Source: CALAZP01 sp041164265
GTDB taxonomy: Bacteria > Bacteroidota > Bacteroidia > Chitinophagales > Saprospiraceae
Length of the DNA: 11,591 nucleotides
Assembly: GCA_041164265.1 (NCBI GenBank)
Contig: JBEAPR010000077.1
Coordinates: forward strand, 1 to 11,591
Direction of reading: 5' to 3'
Part shown: in pieces, positions 7,804-11,591 of the stretch
Layout of the letters: every line of letters starts with the position of its first letter
How positions within the stretch are numbered: the first letter of the stretch is position 1
Translations under genes and position numbers: made by a program
Notes under the pieces: generated by a model
Databases searched by the model: none
Seen by the model: only the letters and a program-made list of their open reading frames with translations
What the model was told of the DNA's origin: nothing

Positions 7804-9213
7804 ATGAATTTGAAATTAAAAATTCTGTTTCTGAACTTTTTTTTAGTAGCGTTTTTTATCGACTTAAAGGCCCAATCTCCCAATATTGTAATCGTGTATA
7901 TAGATGATATGGGTTATGGAGATGTTGGCCACCAAGGAGCTATAGATTATATTACTCCTCATTTTAATCAACTCTCCAGAGAAGGGGTTACCTTCAAACA
8001 ATTTTACTCCCCTCAGGCGGTTTGCTCTGCTTCTCGGGCTGGTCTTTTGACGGGATGCTATCCCAATAGAGTTGGTTTTAGAGGGGCTATGGATCACACC
8101 TCCAAAGCAGGACTTCATCAAGAGGAAACTACCATAGCAGAAATGCTCAAGGTTAAGGGATATGCCACCGCTGTATTTGGCAAATGGCATTTAGGACATC
8201 GAGAGCCATTTTTGCCCACCCAACACGGTTTTGATGAATATTTCGGTATTCCCTATTCCAATGACATGTGGCCTAATCATCCGGTCTCAAAAAATTACTA
8301 CCCACCCTTGCCACTTTATGAGAATGAAGCGGTCATCGATACCAACCCAGACCAAAGCCTATTCACTACCTGGTTTACCGAACACACCATAGATTTCATT
8401 CAGCGCCATAAGGACGAACCCTTTTTTGTGTACCTGGCCCATCCTATGCCTCACGTTCCTTTATTCGTCTCTGACAAATTTGCCGGCAAAAGTAAACAAG
8501 GCTTGTTTGGAGATGTGATGATGGAATTAGACTGGAGTATAGGTCAGGTTCGGCAGGCGCTCAAAGATCTGGGCTTAGAAGAAAATACTTTGTTTGTCGT
8601 CACCTCCGACAATGGACCTTGGCTAAACTATGGCAATCACGCTGGTAGCACAGGAGGGCTTCGAGAGGGAAAAGGCACTACTTTTGATGGGGGTCAAAAA
8701 GTGCCGGCAATGATGGCTTGGCCAGAGGTGATACCTCCCGGTAGTATCTCTAATGGATTGGCCAGTGCGATTGATTTACTGCCTACCATTGCTGAAGCGA
8801 CAGGTGCTTCCTTACCCGAGCGCAAAATTGATGGCGTTAGTTTGATGCCTTTATTAAAAAATCCGGAGGGAGAGAGTCCTCGTCAAACCTTCCTCTATTA
8901 TTATCGACAAAATAATTTGGAAGCGGTCCGACATGGAAATTGGAAATTGGTATTGCCCCATTGGGGCAGGACTTATGAAGGCTTCAATCCTGGTAAAGAT
9001 GGAATGCCCGGAGGCGCTAATGAGCGACATAATTTTGAAGGAGGCCTTTACGACCTTCGCAGAGATCCCGGAGAACGCTATGATGTTCGCTTCGCCTTTC
9101 CAGAGGTTTATGCCCAACTGATGGCAATTGTAGAAGAGGCGCGCAATGAATTAGGGGATGCCCTAACGGGAAATGAAGGTTCCGCTAGGAGACCTTTAGG
9201 TCAAATGGAATAA
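7804..9213 (+). CDS. Type I (arylsulfatase A-like, S1 family) sulfatase
   Basis: A 469-residue secreted sulfatase that hydrolyses sulfate esters, likely on a glycan. A signal peptide covers about residues 1-23 (cleavage near LKA-Q). The mature protein opens with NIVIVYIDDMGYGD, where Asp34 and Asp35 are metal ligands. The formylglycine motif is CSASR (Cys74 to Arg78), of the C-x-A-x-R form, followed by AGLLTG. Other active-site residues visible are Lys127 and His129 (GKWHLG), His213 (AHPMPH), Asp269 and Asn270 (TSDNGPW) and Lys290 (REGKGTTFDGG). The length is normal for the family. There is no T9SS tail or lipobox, so a periplasmic location is most likely. It is the first gene of a cluster followed after 11 bp by an astacin and then a GH32 gene. 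The exact substrate and S1 subfamily cannot be assigned from sequence by eye. The start is supported by the signal peptide. Confidence 0.95.
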   Translation: MNLKLKILFLNFFLVAFFIDLKAQSPNIVIVYIDDMGYGDVGHQGAIDYITPHFNQLSREGVTFKQFYSPQAVCSASRAGLLTGCYPNRVGFRGAMDHTSKAGLHQEETTIAEMLKVKGYATAVFGKWHLGHREPFLPTQHGFDEYFGIPYSNDMWPNHPVSKNYYPPLPLYENEAVIDTNPDQSLFTTWFTEHTIDFIQRHKDEPFFVYLAHPMPHVPLFVSDKFAGKSKQGLFGDVMMELDWSIGQVRQALKDLGLEENTLFVVTSDNGPWLNYGNHAGSTGGLREGKGTTFDGGQKVPAMMAWPEVIPPGSISNGLASAIDLLPTIAEATGASLPERKIDGVSLMPLLKNPEGESPRQTFLYYYRQNNLEAVRHGNWKLVLPHWGRTYEGFNPGKDGMPGGANERHNFEGGLYDLRRDPGERYDVRFAFPEVYAQLMAIVEEARNELGDALTGNEGSARRPLGQME

Positions 9214-9224
9214 AATAAAACCTT

Positions 9225-10595
9225 ATGAGAATACTATTTATTATTTTAATTGGATTATTCTCCACATGCATTTTGGCTCAAGAATCTCATCAGTATCCCG
9301 AAAAGGATATCATAACAAGAGATTTAATTATGAGTAACAAAAAAAATAGATCTACCATTACAGTGGAGGTAGTGAATGGACGTGTATTTACAGGTGGTGA
9401 TATTTGTCTGGGAACTGAAGAAGAAATTTTCGGAAGAGATAAAGGAGGCGTTATCGTGTTGAGTGGCCCGGATCTTTGGACAAACAGCGAAATACCTTAT
9501 GAAATTGAAAGTGGACATATTTATCAAAGTCAAATTGAAGCTGCTATTGAAGAATACAATACGAAGACAAATATTTGTCTCTACCCCCGAGCCGGAGAAA
9601 CAGATTATGTTAGATTTATTCAAGGATCAGGTTGTTGGTCTTATGTGAGTTCAATTGGGGGAATGCAAGAGATAAGTATTGGAATAGGCTGTTATTTAAA
9701 AGGTACTATTATGCATGAAATCTCGCATGCTGCAGGAATGTGGCACGAACAATCCAGAGCAGATAGAGATAATTATGTGACGATCAATACTGCCAATATT
9801 ACTTCCGGAAGAGAATTTAATTTTGACATTTATAGTTATGGATTCGATGTAGGGTCCTATGATTATTCTTCTGTAATGCACTATTCAAAATACGCATTCA
9901 GTTCCAACGGGTATCCCACCATAAGTATCAATATGCCCCCTGGCCTTCCCTCCACTACCATTGGCCAACGGGATAGTTTGAGCAGTACAGATATTTTCAC
10001 CCTCAATACCCTATATCCTCAATCCGGATGTCCCACCACTGATTTTGATTTGACTGAAGCTACCTACGGCTTTCCCCAGATCACTTCCAGAACTTTTCAA
10101 GATTGTGGTGATTTTTCTACTGAAATTCCCGTAAAAGCAGGTGATAGCGTAATTTTTAAAGCCGCTTCATCCATTACTTTATCCCCAGGATTTTCTGTTT
10201 CGGCAGGTAGTACATTTAGTGCATCTATTGCCGCATGTCCTAGCGCAGATGAGCGGACTGATAGACAGGGTGAAGTAGATTCCCTGCCTAGGATTACACT
10301 TAACGAAAAGCAGTCTTTCCAAGGATTTCAACAATGGAAAGTTAAAATATATCCCAATCCGTTTTCCTCCACCTTTAACTTTACTATTACCTCAAGTGAA
10401 TATTTTCTTCAAGGATGGAAATTATTGGATCTTCAAGGAAAAGTTATAATGAGCCATCAGAAATTAAATAGTGATAATATCCAAGAAATAGAATTAGGTG
10501 CTGAATTAAATAACGGGCTATATTTTCTTCAGTTTGAAACCAAGGATTCAAAAGGAAATGCACACTTTCATACAGAGCGTGTGATAAAAAAATAA
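9225..10595 (+). CDS. Astacin-family (M12A) zinc metalloprotease with T9SS tail
   Basis: A 456-residue secreted endopeptidase. A signal peptide covers about 1-18 (ILA-QE). The propeptide (about 19-84) contains FTGGDIC (55-61), close to the aspartate-switch FxGDI motif of proastacins. The catalytic domain starts near LWTNSEIPYEI (84-94), the usual mature-astacin opening. The zinc site HEISHAAGMWHEQSRADRD (164-182) matches HExxHxxGxxHExxR, with ligands His164, His168 and His174 and catalytic Glu165. The Met-turn SVMHY has Met218. After the protease (to about 265) a small module (about 287-338), rich in IFKAASSITLSPGF-type strands, resembles what I recall as the '3-coathanger stack' repeat of Bacteroidota surface proteins. 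The C-terminal T9SS sorting domain starts at VKIYPNPF (373-380). The enzyme is therefore exported across the outer membrane. It lies 11 bp after the sulfatase and 4 bp before GH32, so the three are probably co-transcribed. The substrate is unknown. Confidence 0.93.
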   Translation: MRILFIILIGLFSTCILAQESHQYPEKDIITRDLIMSNKKNRSTITVEVVNGRVFTGGDICLGTEEEIFGRDKGGVIVLSGPDLWTNSEIPYEIESGHIYQSQIEAAIEEYNTKTNICLYPRAGETDYVRFIQGSGCWSYVSSIGGMQEISIGIGCYLKGTIMHEISHAAGMWHEQSRADRDNYVTINTANITSGREFNFDIYSYGFDVGSYDYSSVMHYSKYAFSSNGYPTISINMPPGLPSTTIGQRDSLSSTDIFTLNTLYPQSGCPTTDFDLTEATYGFPQITSRTFQDCGDFSTEIPVKAGDSVIFKAASSITLSPGFSVSAGSTFSASIAACPSADERTDRQGEVDSLPRITLNEKQSFQGFQQWKVKIYPNPFSSTFNFTITSSEYFLQGWKLLDLQGKVIMSHQKLNSDNIQEIELGAELNNGLYFLQFETKDSKGNAHFHTERVIKK

Positions 10596-10599
10596 AAAC

Positions 10600-11591
10600 A
10601 TGAGAATATTTTTTGGAATAATAATGGGTCTTTACATCATCGGTTGTTCCCCATCACAAACAGAAGAAGGGCAAGTGGAAAGAAACGAACTTTTCCGACC
10701 CCAATTTCATTTTACTCCTCCATCCAATTGGATGAACGACCCCAATGGTATGGTTTATCTCGACGGAGAATATCACCTTTTCTATCAGCACAATCCCAAT
10801 GATAAGGTTTGGGGCCCGATGCACTGGGGGCATGCCATATCCAAAGATTTAGTCCACTGGGAAGATCTCCCCATCGCTTTATACCCGGATTCCTTGGGTA
10901 CCATTTTTTCAGGTAGCGCAGTTTATGACCACCATAATACTAGTGGATTGGGCAACAAAGAAAATCCCCCTTTAGTAGCCATTTTCACTCATCACGATGG
11001 CGAAAGTGCGGAGCAAGGTGCGGAGGATTTTCAAACCCAAAGCTTAGCCTATAGTACTGATAAGGGTCGGACTTGGGTCAAATACACAGGTAATCCGGTC
11101 TTACCCAATCCCGGTATAAGAGATTTTAGAGACCCCAAGGTGCATTGGCATGAAGCTTCTCAAAAGTGGGTGATGGCTTTGGCTGTTCAAGACGTTATTC
11201 ATTTCTACAGTTCGCCCAACCTGATTAATTGGATGTTGGAAAGCACCTTCGGTAAAAATATAGGTGCCAAAAGTGGCGTATGGGAATGCCCTGATTTATT
11301 TCCCGTGGTAGCTGATGATGGCTCAACTCGATATGTCCTATTAGTAAGTATCAATCCCGGAGGCCCTAATATGGGATCGGCAACCCAGTATTTTGTTGGT
11401 GATTTCGATGGAAAGGATTTCACTGCCCAAGACAGTTTGATACGCTGGTTGGACTACGGGCCCGATAACTACGCTGGCGTCACTTGGTCGAATCTACCAT
11501 CCGAGACTAACGGGCCGATTTTTCTTGGATGGATGAGCAATTGGCAATACGCCAATGCGACCCCTACTGCCCCTTGGAGAAGTGCCATGAC
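10600..11591 (+). CDS. GH32 fructan hydrolase (levanase/inulinase-like) lipoprotein, partial
   Basis: The first 330 codons are present and the gene runs off the right edge. It is a glycoside hydrolase family 32 enzyme, which cleaves beta-fructofuranosyl linkages in levan, inulin or sucrose-type substrates. The N-terminus MRIFFGIIMGLYIIGC carries a lipobox with Cys16 as the lipidated residue, so the mature protein should be membrane-anchored. The five-bladed catalytic propeller shows the nucleophile motif WMNDPNG (44-50, Asp47), FYQHNP (61-66), FSGSA (103-107), the transition-state stabiliser in FRDPK (176-180, Asp178) and the acid/base in WECPD (228-232, Glu229). All three key acidic residues are present. 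The ATG at 10600 follows the astacin stop by 4 bp, and the lipoprotein signal supports this start. Whether it is an exo- or endo-enzyme, and whether a C-terminal beta-sandwich follows, cannot be seen. Confidence 0.93.
   Translation, partial: MRIFFGIIMGLYIIGCSPSQTEEGQVERNELFRPQFHFTPPSNWMNDPNGMVYLDGEYHLFYQHNPNDKVWGPMHWGHAISKDLVHWEDLPIALYPDSLGTIFSGSAVYDHHNTSGLGNKENPPLVAIFTHHDGESAEQGAEDFQTQSLAYSTDKGRTWVKYTGNPVLPNPGIRDFRDPKVHWHEASQKWVMALAVQDVIHFYSSPNLINWMLESTFGKNIGAKSGVWECPDLFPVVADDGSTRYVLLVSINPGGPNMGSATQYFVGDFDGKDFTAQDSLIRWLDYGPDNYAGVTWSNLPSETNGPIFLGWMSNWQYANATPTAPWRSAM

Noticed and set aside
7788..7907. Short plus-strand frame starting at ATG 7788 just before the sulfatase, considered as a leader peptide
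   Set aside because: It runs about 39 codons out of frame through the sulfatase start and has no leader-like features such as residue runs or a linked attenuator hairpin. Chance is enough.
7864..8190. 108-codon open frame on the minus strand opposite the sulfatase
   Set aside because: It is antisense to the sulfatase active-site region and has no recognisable domain or signal peptide. It is a shadow frame.
1..11591. Defence system, prophage, transposon or RNA gene
   Set aside because: No integrase, transposase, nuclease, tRNA-like fold, rRNA stretch or direct-repeat boundary was visible. All large frames are assigned to regulation, proteolysis or glycan breakdown.

Overview
The window reads as a piece of a Bacteroidota chromosome, probably a Saprospiria- or Cytophagia-like environmental bacterium. 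The evidence is two proteins with type IX secretion (T9SS) C-terminal tails (the YPNPF type), a one-membrane-span beta-propeller sensor kinase of the Reg_prop/Y_Y_Y kind, a LytTR response regulator, gene starts preceded by A-rich sequence instead of Shine-Dalgarno motifs, and AT-rich intergenic DNA. I infer the taxon from gene content only.

Layout. Positions 65-3733 (minus strand) encode a large secreted metalloprotease: signal peptide, propeptide, reprolysin-like (M12B) zinc domain, four clear and one degenerate fibronectin-III-like modules interleaved with three Cys-rich 'DGIQNG...DCGG' loops, two HYR/Ig-like modules, and a T9SS tail. Upstream of it on the same strand is a two-component pair: a LytTR response regulator (3912-4631) and, 76 bp upstream, a 1013-residue propeller histidine kinase of the HisKA_2 type (4708-7749). 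Only 54 bp separate the kinase start from a divergent, tightly packed plus-strand cluster: a type I sulfatase (7804-9213), an astacin-family zinc protease with a T9SS tail (9225-10595, gap 11 bp), and a GH32 fructan hydrolase lipoprotein (from 10600, gap 4 bp) that runs off the right edge.

How it may work together (inference). The kinase has a periplasmic propeller and sits back-to-back with a sulfatase/protease/glycoside hydrolase cluster. This suggests a sensor-controlled degradation locus for a sulfated, protein-associated or fructose-containing polymer. The predicted locations differ: the astacin goes to the cell surface or outside by T9SS, GH32 is membrane-anchored, and the sulfatase is probably periplasmic. 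No SusC/SusD pair is visible here, so I cannot call it a complete polysaccharide utilisation locus. The large M12B protease may be a third output of the same regulators. Several intergenic inverted repeats could be operators or terminators.

I saw no RNA genes, CRISPR arrays, insertion sequences, integrases or defence-system genes. There is no gene-free stretch longer than 300 bases. The largest gap is the 178 bp between 3734 and 3911. I do not see a wholly novel system. The most unusual items are the sulfatase-astacin-GH32 operon, the astacin's apparent propeptide switch, and the modular repeats of the M12B protease.
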